From contig NZ_FQLF01000002.1 of assembly GCF_900120175.1 (NCBI RefSeq), positions 2,294,001 through 2,358,000 on the forward strand: a stretch of 64,000 nt of DNA, in the 5' to 3' direction. The stretch is from Oceanicoccus sp. KOV_DT_Chl (lineage in GTDB: Bacteria; Pseudomonadota; Gammaproteobacteria; Pseudomonadales; Dasaniaceae). The notes under the pieces were generated by a model, which searched no databases, was not told the origin of the DNA, and worked only from the letters and a program-made list of their open reading frames with translations. The position numbers were made by a program, and so were the translations under genes. Of this stretch, positions 54,391 to 63,448 are shown piece by piece (within the stretch, counting starts at the first letter, position 1; each line of letters starts with the position of its first letter).

Positions 54391-55824
54391 ATGATTGAAC
54401 GTGGTTTGATAATTGGTGGTGTCGAGCAGGCAGCCGCCTCAGGTGAAACTTTTGATGTTTTGTCCCCGGCAACTGAGCAGGTTATTGGTAGGGTTGCTCG
54501 TGGTGCTAAAGCAGATGTCGATTTGGCGGTAGCTGCTGCACGTAACGGTTTTACCCAGTGGCACCGCCTGACGCCTAGCGCACGTGAAGCTGTTCTGTTG
54601 CGTGCAGCCGATATTATGGCAGAGCAGGGTGAGCAGCGTTATCTCGACTTATTAATCGATGAAAGTGGCTCGGTCATTAATAAGGCTCGTTATGAAATCG
54701 CTCGCACCGCGGATTTATTACGAGCCGCTGCTGGTGAAGTTCGTCGTTTGTATGGCGAGACCATGCCGAATGACAGCCCCGATAGAATTTCCATGGTTTT
54801 CCGTGAGCCTTTGGGGGTTGTCGCTGCCATAGTGCCTTATAACGCACCATTGCTATTGCTGACCAAAATGACGGCATTTCCGCTGGCAGCGGGCAATAGT
54901 ATTGTCATTAAACCCTCGGAAGAAACCCCGCTAATTGCCATTGAATATGCCAAGTTACTGGTAGAGGCTGGATTACCTGCTGATGCCGTTAGTGTAGTTA
55001 CAGGATTTGGTGCGGAGTGCGGTTCGCCATTAGTTGAGCATGATGATATCAACGCTATCGCCTTAACCGGTTCTACGGCTACCGGTAAAGCGATTGGAAA
55101 AATCGCGATGGAAAAAATGCGTCCGACCCAATTAGAGTTGGGTGGAAAATCTGCCTTAGTAGTACTGAATGATTTTGATGCTAAGTCCGCCGCTAAAATT
55201 GCCATCGAAGGGATGTTTACCCACGCCGGTCAAATTTGTATGGCTAACTCAAGGATCGTTGTTGAGGCTGGTATTTTTGATGAATTTATTGCTGAACTTA
55301 AAGCAGGTTGCGAACAATTGGTTGTAGGTGATGTGCGCGATACAAAATCGGCGTACGGCCCGTTGATTAATCGCAATGCCTTAAACAAAGTGCTCGCTCA
55401 TATTGAAGATGCAAAAAGTCGTGGTACCGCTTTGCTGACCGGTGGTGAAGTGCATCAAGGTTTGACGCTGCAACCAACCGTGTTGCTGGAGCCTTCTCGT
55501 GAAGCGACAGCCTGGCGGGATGAAAGCTTTGGCCCACTTACCAGCGTGGTTAAGGCGCAGGACCTGGATGATGCTATCGCATTAGCCAACGACAGTGTGT
55601 TTGCGTTATCGGCGGCAGTGTTAACCCATAATATTCAACGCGGTTTTAAAGCGGCTCGTGAAATTCGTTCCGGTGCGGTCCATATTGGCATGCACTCTTT
55701 TCAGAGTAATGCGATGGCGCCAATAGGTGGTATGGGTGATTCCGGTATCGGTCGCAGCGGTGGTAAATACAGCACAGAGGAATTTACTGAGCTGAAGTGG
55801 ATCAGTGTTGAGTTAGGTGGTTAA
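54391..55824 (+). CDS. aldehyde dehydrogenase
   Basis: 477-residue NAD(P)-dependent enzyme, full length. VVAAIVPYNAPLLLL, ALTGSTATGKAIGK, LELGGKSALVV with the general-base Glu, and THAGQICMANSRI with the catalytic Cys are in order, and DESFGPLTSVV follows. Vanillin/salicylaldehyde-type dehydrogenases look similar, but the substrate cannot be named. It lies in the middle of the catabolic cluster; its end is about 10 bases before the hydrolase start. Confidence 0.93.
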   Translation: MIERGLIIGGVEQAAASGETFDVLSPATEQVIGRVARGAKADVDLAVAAARNGFTQWHRLTPSAREAVLLRAADIMAEQGEQRYLDLLIDESGSVINKARYEIARTADLLRAAAGEVRRLYGETMPNDSPDRISMVFREPLGVVAAIVPYNAPLLLLTKMTAFPLAAGNSIVIKPSEETPLIAIEYAKLLVEAGLPADAVSVVTGFGAECGSPLVEHDDINAIALTGSTATGKAIGKIAMEKMRPTQLELGGKSALVVLNDFDAKSAAKIAIEGMFTHAGQICMANSRIVVEAGIFDEFIAELKAGCEQLVVGDVRDTKSAYGPLINRNALNKVLAHIEDAKSRGTALLTGGEVHQGLTLQPTVLLEPSREATAWRDESFGPLTSVVKAQDLDDAIALANDSVFALSAAVLTHNIQRGFKAAREIRSGAVHIGMHSFQSNAMAPIGGMGDSGIGRSGGKYSTEEFTELKWISVELGG

Positions 55825-55834
55825 TTTCAATCCC

Positions 55835-56620
55835 ATGAGCATTCGTCGCGATTATATTGATACAGCTATTGGTCAAATACACTATCGAAGCAGTGGTGAT
55901 AGCCGTTTAGGCGTACCGCTAATTTTATTGCATCAGGTTCCTAGTTCTTCCGCTATGTATGATGCATTGCTGACGGAATTGGCGGAAGACTATTGGATGA
56001 TTGCGCCGGACATGCCGGGTTTTGGTGGCAGTGATCCTTTGCCGGGCAGTATAACCATTGAAGCTATTGCTAAAGTATTTCACGAAGCGTTGTCTAACTT
56101 GGGGGTTAGCCAATGTTACCTGTTTGGCCATCACACCGGTGCCTCAGTTGCGGTGCAACTGGAATATGATTTTCCTGGCGTATGTAAAAAAATGGCGCTG
56201 TCTGGTCCGACCTTGCTTAATGATAGCTTGCGTGAATTACTGCCGACAATTTCCTGTGCTTTTCCTGTGCAGGAAGATGGTAGCCATTTAATACAAATGT
56301 GGCAGCGTATTCGTGGTAAGGATAACGATGCGCCACTGAGTATAAGTCAGCGTGAAACGTTGCTGGGTATTGAGTTGGGGGAGCGCTACCCCGATGCCTA
56401 CATGGCTGTTATTGCGCAAGATTACGCTACCCAGTTGGCCGCTATACAATGCCCAACACTTATTTTTGCTGGTACTCAAGACCCTTTGTACGGTCAGTTG
56501 GATGATGCGCTGGCTTTGTTGTCGCAAGGGACGAGGAAAGAAATTAAAGATGGTCGTACTTACGGCTGTGAGCGGGATGCCGACAAAATGGCGGTCCTGC
56601 TAAAGGATTTTTTTCAATAA
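55835..56620 (+). CDS. alpha/beta hydrolase-fold protein with unusual nucleophile elbow
   Basis: About 261 residues from ATG 55835; a GTG at 55817 overlapping the previous gene is the alternative. LILLHQVPSSSAMYD (oxyanion region) and MPGFGGSDPL are typical of C-C hydrolases and haloalkane-dehalogenase-like folds. The nucleophile elbow reads FGHHTGAS: His occupies the position normally held by Ser, and no clear catalytic His was found near the C-terminus (DGRTYGCERDADK). It may use other chemistry, for example decarboxylation or lyase activity, or be inactive. The next gene is an isochorismatase-type amidase. Confidence 0.8.
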   Translation: MSIRRDYIDTAIGQIHYRSSGDSRLGVPLILLHQVPSSSAMYDALLTELAEDYWMIAPDMPGFGGSDPLPGSITIEAIAKVFHEALSNLGVSQCYLFGHHTGASVAVQLEYDFPGVCKKMALSGPTLLNDSLRELLPTISCAFPVQEDGSHLIQMWQRIRGKDNDAPLSISQRETLLGIELGERYPDAYMAVIAQDYATQLAAIQCPTLIFAGTQDPLYGQLDDALALLSQGTRKEIKDGRTYGCERDADKMAVLLKDFFQ

Positions 56621-56642
56621 ATTTTAGCTACTGAGAGATATT

Positions 56643-57236
56643 ATGGATCTGGAACGCAAAGCCCTTGGCTTGGGTGATAAGCCTGCACTGGTGTTAGTTG
56701 ATATGATCAATGGCTTTACCAGTTCAAAATGTCCGTTGGGAACCGATTGCCCTGAAGTGGTGGCGGCTAATAAAACGTTGTTGGAAGCATTTAGAGCCAA
56801 AGGGCTACCGGTGTTTTTTACTACCGTTGTTTATCGTAATGATGATGACGCCACTGTTTTTCGTGGCCGTATTAGTGCGCTGAATGTTTTAACGCCTGAC
56901 TCTGACTGGGTGTTGGTTGACCCTGAGTTGGAGCCTATTGATGGTGAAGTATTAATCGAGAAATGTTGGGCGAGTTCGTTTTTTAAAACGGATTTGGATC
57001 AACAGCTTCGAGCCATTGGTGCTGACTCTATAGTGGTCACAGGGCTAACGACTAGTGGTTGTGTGCGAGCCACAGTAGTTGATGGCTTGCAGAATAATTA
57101 CCCGGTAGTGGTGCCTGTTGAGGCGGTCGGAGATCGCAATCAGGAAGCGCATGAAGCAAATTTACACGACATGCACGCGAAATATGCTGAAGTGCAAACT
57201 GTGCAAGATGTAATTAATCATTTAAATAGCATGTAA
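56643..57236 (+). CDS. isochorismatase-family amidohydrolase (N-carbamoylsarcosine/maleamate amidase-like)
   Basis: 197-residue cysteine hydrolase. The Asp-Lys-Cys triad is in LVDMINGF, LIEKCWASSFF and GLTTSGCVRATVVDG, and the cis-peptide TGLTTSGC matches maleamate amidase (NicF) and N-carbamoylsarcosine amidase. It releases ammonia from a small amide such as maleamate or N-carbamoyl acid (family knowledge). The ribosome site AGAGA lies six bases before ATG 56643. It is next to an alpha/beta hydrolase, the same pairing as NicD-NicF in nicotinate breakdown. Confidence 0.9.
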   Translation: MDLERKALGLGDKPALVLVDMINGFTSSKCPLGTDCPEVVAANKTLLEAFRAKGLPVFFTTVVYRNDDDATVFRGRISALNVLTPDSDWVLVDPELEPIDGEVLIEKCWASSFFKTDLDQQLRAIGADSIVVTGLTTSGCVRATVVDGLQNNYPVVVPVEAVGDRNQEAHEANLHDMHAKYAEVQTVQDVINHLNSM

Positions 57237-57259
57237 TTGCTACTTCACGGTCGTCCGTT

Positions 57260-58717
57260 ATGGATAAAGTCACCATCGTTCTAGTTACGCTGGTTGTTTA
57301 TAAAATCTTTTTGATCGGTGTAGGGTTGTGGGCGCAGCGGCGTACTCACGATGAAGCAGATTTTTTTCTTGGCGGTCGTGGTCTAGGTCCCGTTGTCGCC
57401 GCTATTAGCTACTCGGCGAGTTCATCTTCTGCCTGGACTTTGTTGGGCGTCAGTGGGGCGGCCTTTGTGATGGGCTTGTCTGCTATATGGCTGGTGATTG
57501 GCGCTGTTTTGGGAATGTTATTCGCGTGGGTTTTTGTTGGTCAGCGATTAATGGTATTTAGTCGCGAGCATAATTTGCTGACCTTGACAGACTTTCTTGC
57601 ACTGGGTGCTGAGGGTTTTTGGCGCAAGGCTATTGTTTACTCCGCGTCCATTATCATTATTTTTGCTTTTTCTTTTTATGTTGCCGCTCAATTTCAAGGG
57701 GCTGGCAATACCTTTCACCAGACGTTTAATATTTCAATGACTAACAGCATTGTGCTTGGTGCGGTCATTATAATGATTTATACCTTTCTCGGTGGTTTTT
57801 GGGCCGTCAGTGTGACGGATACAGTGCAGGGGTTTTTAATGGCCATAGCGGCTATTTTGTTGCCTACTGCTGCACTGATTGCTGTGGGAGGTATTGATGG
57901 TTTTGTTACCGGCCTGCAGGCGGTGAGTACACCTGAGCAAATGAGTTTCACCGGCGCTTTTTCGGGGTGGACGGCACTGGGGTTTGTATTAGGAGCAACC
58001 GGTGTGGCGTTCGGTACCTTCGGTCAGCCGCATTTGTTGGTGCGTTTTATGGCTCTAAGAGATGAAAAATCACTGCGACAGGCGCGGTTAATTACGGTGT
58101 TATGGTTTTTTGTTGTGTTTGGTGGCATGTGTTTTGTTGGCTTGGTTGGTCATATACTGATTCCGGAAGTTGTAAACCCAGAGTATATTTTCTTTGAATT
58201 AACAGATTATTTATTTCCGCCGGTGATTGCCGCGGTACTAGTGGCTGCAGTGTTGTCCGCGATTATGTCGACCGCAGATAGCCAATTGTTGGTGGGGGCG
58301 TCGGCAGTATCTTATGACTTGGGTTTAAGTAAGCGGTTTCCCAGTAAGGCGCTATTGATCTCTCGTTTAGCGATTGCAATACTGGTGGTGTTGGCGGTGG
58401 TGGTTTCATTAACTTTGCCATCGACTATTTTTAAGCGTGCGTTATTGGCGTGGACAGCCTTGGGCGCTGCGTTTGGGCCGTTAGTATTGTTGCGGGTGTC
58501 GGGGGTGAATATCGTACCTAAAGGTGTATTTTTCGGTATGGTTACTGGCTTTACATTGGCAGTATTTTTTCACTTCAATCCCGGAAGTTTTGTCCAAAAT
58601 TATATTTCTGACAGTTTGCCTGCGACAATTTTTGAGCGAATTTTATCGTTTGTAGCGGGCTTGGTCGTGCTGCTGTTTTTTCGCCAGCGGCAATTACTAA
58701 ATGAGAAGGTCGTATGA
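57260..58717 (+). CDS. sodium:solute symporter (SSS family)
   Basis: 485-residue permease with 13 predicted helices. RRTHDEADFFLGGRGLGPVV near the N-terminus and LTDTVQGFLMA-type sequence (VSVTDTVQGFLMAIA) are typical of the PutP-like SSS group, as is STADSQLLVGASAVSYD. It takes up a solute with Na+; similarity to PutP and panthothenate/proline carriers does not fix the substrate. It lies 23 bases after the amidase and overlaps the oxidase start by four bases, so it is cotranscribed with the cluster. Confidence 0.92.
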   Translation: MDKVTIVLVTLVVYKIFLIGVGLWAQRRTHDEADFFLGGRGLGPVVAAISYSASSSSAWTLLGVSGAAFVMGLSAIWLVIGAVLGMLFAWVFVGQRLMVFSREHNLLTLTDFLALGAEGFWRKAIVYSASIIIIFAFSFYVAAQFQGAGNTFHQTFNISMTNSIVLGAVIIMIYTFLGGFWAVSVTDTVQGFLMAIAAILLPTAALIAVGGIDGFVTGLQAVSTPEQMSFTGAFSGWTALGFVLGATGVAFGTFGQPHLLVRFMALRDEKSLRQARLITVLWFFVVFGGMCFVGLVGHILIPEVVNPEYIFFELTDYLFPPVIAAVLVAAVLSAIMSTADSQLLVGASAVSYDLGLSKRFPSKALLISRLAIAILVVLAVVVSLTLPSTIFKRALLAWTALGAAFGPLVLLRVSGVNIVPKGVFFGMVTGFTLAVFFHFNPGSFVQNYISDSLPATIFERILSFVAGLVVLLFFRQRQLLNEKVV

Positions 58718-60273
58718 GTGTAGTGGTATCCCTGCAGCAGATTGTTGGTGAGCAGTATTGTTTGCTTGATGAAGAAAGCCGTGTGTTTTATTCCATGGAT
58801 ATATGGAGTCGTGGTGAAACTGCAATAGCTGTAGTGCAGCCGGAAAATGCGGAGCAATTGTCGCAGGTGGTGGCTGCAGCCACTACCGCAGGACATGCTG
58901 TCATAGCGCGTGGTGGCGGTATGTCTTATACCAAAGCCTATACACCTGATCACCCTGATGCGGTGATGATTGATTGTTCGCGGATGAATAAAATTATCGA
59001 GATCAATCGCGAAGATATGTATGTCACGGTAGAGGCTGGTTGTACATGGAAGGCATTGCACGAAGCCTTAAAGGGCAGCGGCGTAAGAACGCCATATTGG
59101 GGACCGCTATCGGGTATAAAAGCAACAGTGGGTGGAAGTGTTTCGCAAAATAGTATTTTCTGGGGTGGTGGTAGTTACGGCAGTGCTGCTGACTCGGTAG
59201 TCAGTATGGATGTGGTAGTGGCTGATGGTACCATTTTGTCTACAGGTTCGGCGGCACAAAAAAATGGGACGCCATTCTTTCGGCATTTTGGACCTGACTT
59301 AACGGGCCTGTTTACCTGTGATTGTGGTGCGTTGGGTATTAAGGCTGCAGTGACATTAAGGCTAACACCAGAGCTTGGCGCGCATCGCTATGTTGCTTTT
59401 GATTTTGCGGATCATCATGGCTTGCTTGCCACTATGAATGAAATTTCCCGCTCGGCGTTAGCGGCGGAGTGTTTTGGTTTTGATCCTTTGCTCACTGAAA
59501 TGCGCGCACAGCGCGATAGTTTGGTGAATGATGCTAAAGCGTTTGCTGGAGTACTGAAGAATAGCGGTTCGGTAATGGGCGCGTTAAAGGACGGCGCTAA
59601 GTTAGCATTAGCTGGTCGACGTTTTATGAAGGATTTGCGATGGCCGATGTATGTTGTCATTGAGGAGCGAGTTGCTGCCGCAGCTGAAGATGCTTTGGAA
59701 AAAGTAGTCGCCATTGGTAAAAAGCATGGTGGTAATGAGGTGGAAAACTCTATCCCTAAAATCATTCGCGCTAATCCATTCGGGCCGGTAAATAATATGA
59801 TTGGCCCCGGCGGCGAGCGTTGGGCGCCGGTTCATGCATTGATGCCCTTATCAAAAGCGAGTGCGGCTACGGAAGCGGTGTTGGCGATTTTTGCCAAGCA
59901 TGCAGCTCTCATTGAACAATATCAAATTAAAACCGGTTTTCTTTATAATAATGTATCGACTAATTGTATTGCAGTGGAGCCGTTGTTTTTTTGGCCGGAT
60001 GCAGTGGATGAAATACAAAAGGCCAGTGTAGAGCCAGCTTTCTATCAAAAAGTGGTTAAGCATAATGAGGATCTAGTCGCGCGTGCAGCAGTGGCGAAGA
60101 TTAGGCAAGAAGTAGCGGATCTGTTTAGTGAGATGGGCGGTGTGCATTTACAAGTAGGCCGGTCTTACCATTATAAAACCGGCTTAAAGAAGAATGCTTT
60201 TGACTTAGTGGCGAGTATTAAAAAAGTTGTAGACCCGAATGGAAAAATTAATCCAGGGGTATTAGGTTTATAG
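58714..60273 (+). CDS. FAD-linked oxidase of the vanillyl-alcohol oxidase family
   Basis: 519-residue flavoprotein with an N-terminal PCMH FAD-binding domain: VIARGGGMSYTKAY, AGCTWKALHEALKG, GATVGG-type KATVGGSVSQNSIFWGGG and GALGIKAAVTLRL. The C-terminal cap is VAO-like, ending VDPNGKINPGVLGL. The family oxidises phenolic or 2-hydroxy acid substrates (VAO, 4-cresol dehydrogenase, glycolate oxidase). Its ATG overlaps the symporter stop (ATGA). No separate cytochrome subunit is adjacent. Confidence 0.9.
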   Translation: MSVVVSLQQIVGEQYCLLDEESRVFYSMDIWSRGETAIAVVQPENAEQLSQVVAAATTAGHAVIARGGGMSYTKAYTPDHPDAVMIDCSRMNKIIEINREDMYVTVEAGCTWKALHEALKGSGVRTPYWGPLSGIKATVGGSVSQNSIFWGGGSYGSAADSVVSMDVVVADGTILSTGSAAQKNGTPFFRHFGPDLTGLFTCDCGALGIKAAVTLRLTPELGAHRYVAFDFADHHGLLATMNEISRSALAAECFGFDPLLTEMRAQRDSLVNDAKAFAGVLKNSGSVMGALKDGAKLALAGRRFMKDLRWPMYVVIEERVAAAAEDALEKVVAIGKKHGGNEVENSIPKIIRANPFGPVNNMIGPGGERWAPVHALMPLSKASAATEAVLAIFAKHAALIEQYQIKTGFLYNNVSTNCIAVEPLFFWPDAVDEIQKASVEPAFYQKVVKHNEDLVARAAVAKIRQEVADLFSEMGGVHLQVGRSYHYKTGLKKNAFDLVASIKKVVDPNGKINPGVLGL

Positions 60274-60282
60274 TTGTTAACG

Positions 60283-61446
60283 TTAAACGCACACACGATT
60301 TAATTCGGTATTTACTTTGTGTGCGATTTCTTGCTGGTCATGAGCTTGTTCGGCAATGACACCCAGGCCGGCACTAACTTCCCTGATTTGCTCCGCGATG
60401 GCGGTCATTTGTTTATTAATATCTTCAGTAGCACTGGTCTGCACACTCGTGCCTTGATCGATTTGGCTGGCTAAACTATTGACCTCACCCACAATGGATT
60501 GGACTTGTTGCAAAACCGATTCAACTTGCTGGCTTTGTTCAAGACTGTTGCGGCTCAAAGTCAGACCCTGTTCCATTGCCTTTACAGCACTGCGCGCTTT
60601 TTCTTGTAGCCCTTCTACCATGGTTTGAATTTCACCGGTAGAATCTTGAGTGCGGTGGGCCAGTGCGCGAACTTCATCTGCTACTACCGCAAAGCCGCGA
60701 CCTTGCTCACCGGCTCGGGCGGCTTCGATGGCAGCGTTCAAGGCTAGCAAATTAGTTTGTTCGGCAATGCCGCCGATAACATCAAGTACTGAGCCAATTT
60801 GAGCGCTTTCTTCCTGAAGCCGGGCGATGTTGGCGCTCATGGTTTCTACATTACTCACTAGCTCTTTCATAGATGCTTGATTGGCATCTGAAGCGGCACA
60901 GCCTAGTTCAAGCGAGTCAATGACTTCGCCCACAGTGCTAGTAATTTGGTGTGTGTTGTCAGATAAGGTAGAGGAAGTAGCGGTAATTTGGCTAAGTGAT
61001 TCAGCTACGGTTAGCACAGACTGATTGCTGCTTTCTAGCTGGGCTACAGATGATGACATGCGTTGTGCCTGGTTTTCTGCACCCTGTAACACTTGATCGG
61101 CATCGGTACGAATATTGGATAACACTTCACGTAGGTTACCAATGAAGTTGCTTAGGTTATTGGTGATTTGCGCTAATTCATCATTGGCTGTATCACGTAA
61201 TGGGTTTGAAGGTGCTGTTTCTGTGCTGATAATCAGTGAGAGGTAGCGGCCTAGCGCTTCCAGTCTGTTGCTTGCCAGACTTTTTAAGCTTACAGCACTA
61301 ACGATTACCATAAGGGCCAAACTGATGACCAAATTAATCAGGCCCTCGCTGCCGCTAATAAAGACGTTGGCTAATATAAGAAGGATGGCGGTAATGCCAA
61401 TGGGTAACAGTGCGCGCCCGATCAGGCTGCTGCTTAATATGGACAT
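60283..61446 (-). CDS. methyl-accepting chemotaxis protein without periplasmic sensor
   Basis: 387 residues from ATG 61446. Two N-terminal helices (about 10-30 and 35-55) with almost no loop, then a coiled-coil signalling region with the hairpin tip [20 protein letters not shown] and [20 protein letters not shown]. There is no ligand domain outside the membrane, so it probably senses membrane or energy state, or a signal via the helices. It is divergent from the TRAP genes and convergent with the oxidase, so it may direct the cell to the cluster substrate (inference). Confidence 0.9.
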   Translation of the reverse strand: MSILSSSLIGRALLPIGITAILLILANVFISGSEGLINLVISLALMVIVSAVSLKSLASNRLEALGRYLSLIISTETAPSNPLRDTANDELAQITNNLSNFIGNLREVLSNIRTDADQVLQGAENQAQRMSSSVAQLESSNQSVLTVAESLSQITATSSTLSDNTHQITSTVGEVIDSLELGCAASDANQASMKELVSNVETMSANIARLQEESAQIGSVLDVIGGIAEQTNLLALNAAIEAARAGEQGRGFAVVADEVRALAHRTQDSTGEIQTMVEGLQEKARSAVKAMEQGLTLSRNSLEQSQQVESVLQQVQSIVGEVNSLASQIDQGTSVQTSATEDINKQMTAIAEQIREVSAGLGVIAEQAHDQQEIAHKVNTELNRVCV

Positions 61447-61602
61447 GGTTATTGATACTCTGATTAGGTCTGGATGACTGTTAATTATAGGAGAAGTATT
61501 AACATATAGCGGTAAAATAACCAATAACTTAAGGCTTTTGCTGAGATTATTGGGGTGTCAGTAATATCTTCAAACTTGCAGCTAAAGTCGCTAATATAGG
61601 CA

Positions 61603-61627
61603 TTGTTATACGCGATAACAATATAAT
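61603..61627 (+). promoter_or_regulatory. operator overlapping -10 of TRAP operon
   Basis: TTGTTAT-N5-ATAACAA is an exact inverted repeat at 61603-61621, joined to TATAAT at 61622-61627. Its arms resemble the AACAAT/ATTGTT repeat at 45552-45568. Overlap with the -10 suggests repression. Confidence 0.5.
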
Positions 61628-61656
61628 ACGTTAACCACTTCTAAATTCCGGCCACT

Positions 61657-62151
61657 GTGAACACTTCGTCAATGTTAGCTATTTTAAATCATATCGAGCG
61701 AGTGCTATGCAATAGTGCCCTAGCCTTGTTAGCGTTGGTGCTATTTGCCGATGTGTTACTCCGGACTTTATTTGGAAACGGCTTAAGCTGGGCGCATCAA
61801 GTGGCGGTATATGCCAATATCGTGGTTTCCTTGTTGGGATTAGGTTTAGCTTCTGCCAATGGTAGCCATTTGCGCCCGCGATTTGCCGACCATTGGCTAC
61901 CACGGGCCTGGGAGCCGCAGATACAGCGCTTGGCTGCGTTGCTTAGTGCTATGTTGCTTGGGTTTTTTGCTTTTTTAGGTGTGCAGTTGGTGTTGGAGAG
62001 CTACGCGCTGGCTGAGAAGTCTAGTGTGTTGTTAATACCGGTATGGCCGGTGCAGTTGTTATTACCGCTGGCTTTTGTTTTGTCGAGCATCCGCTACTTG
62101 TTGTTTTCATTTTATCCCGCATTGCAGCCCGTAAATGAGTCGGTGGAGTAG
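61657..62151 (+). CDS. TRAP transporter small permease (DctQ)
   Basis: 164-residue inner-membrane protein with four helices. LNHIERVLCNSALALLALVLF and ADVLLRTLFGNGLSWAHQVAVYANI match the DctQ pattern. GTG 61657 is taken as start; ATG 61672 is possible. It pairs with the following DctM protein to take up an organic anion with Na+. The periplasmic binding protein (DctP) normally found with them is not in this window. Confidence 0.87.
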   Translation: MNTSSMLAILNHIERVLCNSALALLALVLFADVLLRTLFGNGLSWAHQVAVYANIVVSLLGLGLASANGSHLRPRFADHWLPRAWEPQIQRLAALLSAMLLGFFAFLGVQLVLESYALAEKSSVLLIPVWPVQLLLPLAFVLSSIRYLLFSFYPALQPVNESVE

Positions 62152-63407
62152 TGGTGACGATTCTCGGCTTGATAGTGCTGGTGTTGTTGTTGCTATTGTT
62201 GCGACAGCCAGTGATGATAATTTTGATGGCAGTACTGGCCTACTGTTATTACTTCTTTAGTGATAGTGAATTACGTTTTATTCTGCTGGATGCGTGGGGG
62301 GCATTAAACAAAGAAGTATTGCTCTCTATTCCACTGTATATCTTGGCCGGTAATTTAATGAGTGCCGGTTCTATGGCCAGCCGTATCACCGATGTGTTGC
62401 GAGAAGTGACCATTATAATACCAGGTGGCCTAGCGCTATCGGCAGTGCTGGCTTGCGCAATTTTTGCTGCTATGTCCGGGTCCTCCACGGTGACATTGTT
62501 AGCAGTCGGTAGCGTCCTGTATCCGGCTTTAATTGAGGCGGGTTATCCCAAGCGTTTGTCCATAGGCGTACTTTGTGCCGCTGGCACGCTGGGTATTATT
62601 ATTCCGCCTAGTATCCCGCTTATTTTATATGGTGTGATGACCAAGGCTTCAATTGTTGATTTATTTCTCGCGGGCTTCGGGCCGGCACTACTACTAACGT
62701 TCATTATTTCAGCTTATGTTTTATTTAAATGCCGACATATGCCAACGGGGCGTTACTCAGTCGCGTTGTGGCATAGTTTAAAACGTAGCATATTGGCGTT
62801 GTTGGCGCCTGCTTTAGTATTGGGTGGCATATACAGTGGTTTTTTTACTGCTACTGAGGCGGCGGTAGTAGCCGTTTTTTATACATTGTTTATACAATTA
62901 TTTGTTTATAAAGAAATGCAAATAAACGATGTATTAAAAATTACGGAAAAGACCTGCACGTTAATTGGCGGTTTATTTCCAGTGTTGATGCTAGCCGTTT
63001 GTCTGAATATGTTTCTTACCTACCAGCAGCTTCCCGACCAGTTAGTGGCCACAATGCTGCAATATATTGATAGTAAGTTAAGTTTTTTACTGGCTAGTAA
63101 TATCCTGCTGTTATTAACTGGCAGTATTATTGATATTGGTTCGGCTATTTTGATTTTAGCGCCATTACTAAAGCCTGTTGCCAATAGCCTGGGGATAGAT
63201 ACCATTCACTTTGGTATTATGATGATTGTGAATTTGGAAATCGGGTATTTAACGCCGCCTATGGGTCTGAATTTAATTATTGCCATGGGCGCTTTTAGGG
63301 AAAGTTTCTGGGAGATATGCAAGGCGGCGGTGCCTTTTATGGGCTTGATGTTAATTGGCTTAATAATAGTTGCGGCTGTACCCGAGATTAGTTTGTTTTT
63401 ACTTTAA
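62151..63407 (+). CDS. TRAP transporter large permease (DctM)
   Basis: 418-residue permease with 11-12 helices. SIPLYILAGNLMSAGSMASRI, FAAMSGSSTVTLLAVGS and PPSIPLILYGVMTKASI are DctM motifs. GTG 62151 overlaps the DctQ stop; GTG 62154 with GGAG five bases upstream is equally possible. Residues NLEIGYLTPPMGLNLI in the C-terminal half close the substrate path. Substrate unknown. Confidence 0.95.
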   Translation: MVTILGLIVLVLLLLLLRQPVMIILMAVLAYCYYFFSDSELRFILLDAWGALNKEVLLSIPLYILAGNLMSAGSMASRITDVLREVTIIIPGGLALSAVLACAIFAAMSGSSTVTLLAVGSVLYPALIEAGYPKRLSIGVLCAAGTLGIIIPPSIPLILYGVMTKASIVDLFLAGFGPALLLTFIISAYVLFKCRHMPTGRYSVALWHSLKRSILALLAPALVLGGIYSGFFTATEAAVVAVFYTLFIQLFVYKEMQINDVLKITEKTCTLIGGLFPVLMLAVCLNMFLTYQQLPDQLVATMLQYIDSKLSFLLASNILLLLTGSIIDIGSAILILAPLLKPVANSLGIDTIHFGIMMIVNLEIGYLTPPMGLNLIIAMGAFRESFWEICKAAVPFMGLMLIGLIIVAAVPEISLFLL

Positions 63408-63448
63408 GTGTCACCCGTTCTGGTGCTGAAATTTACAGGGAGAGTGAA

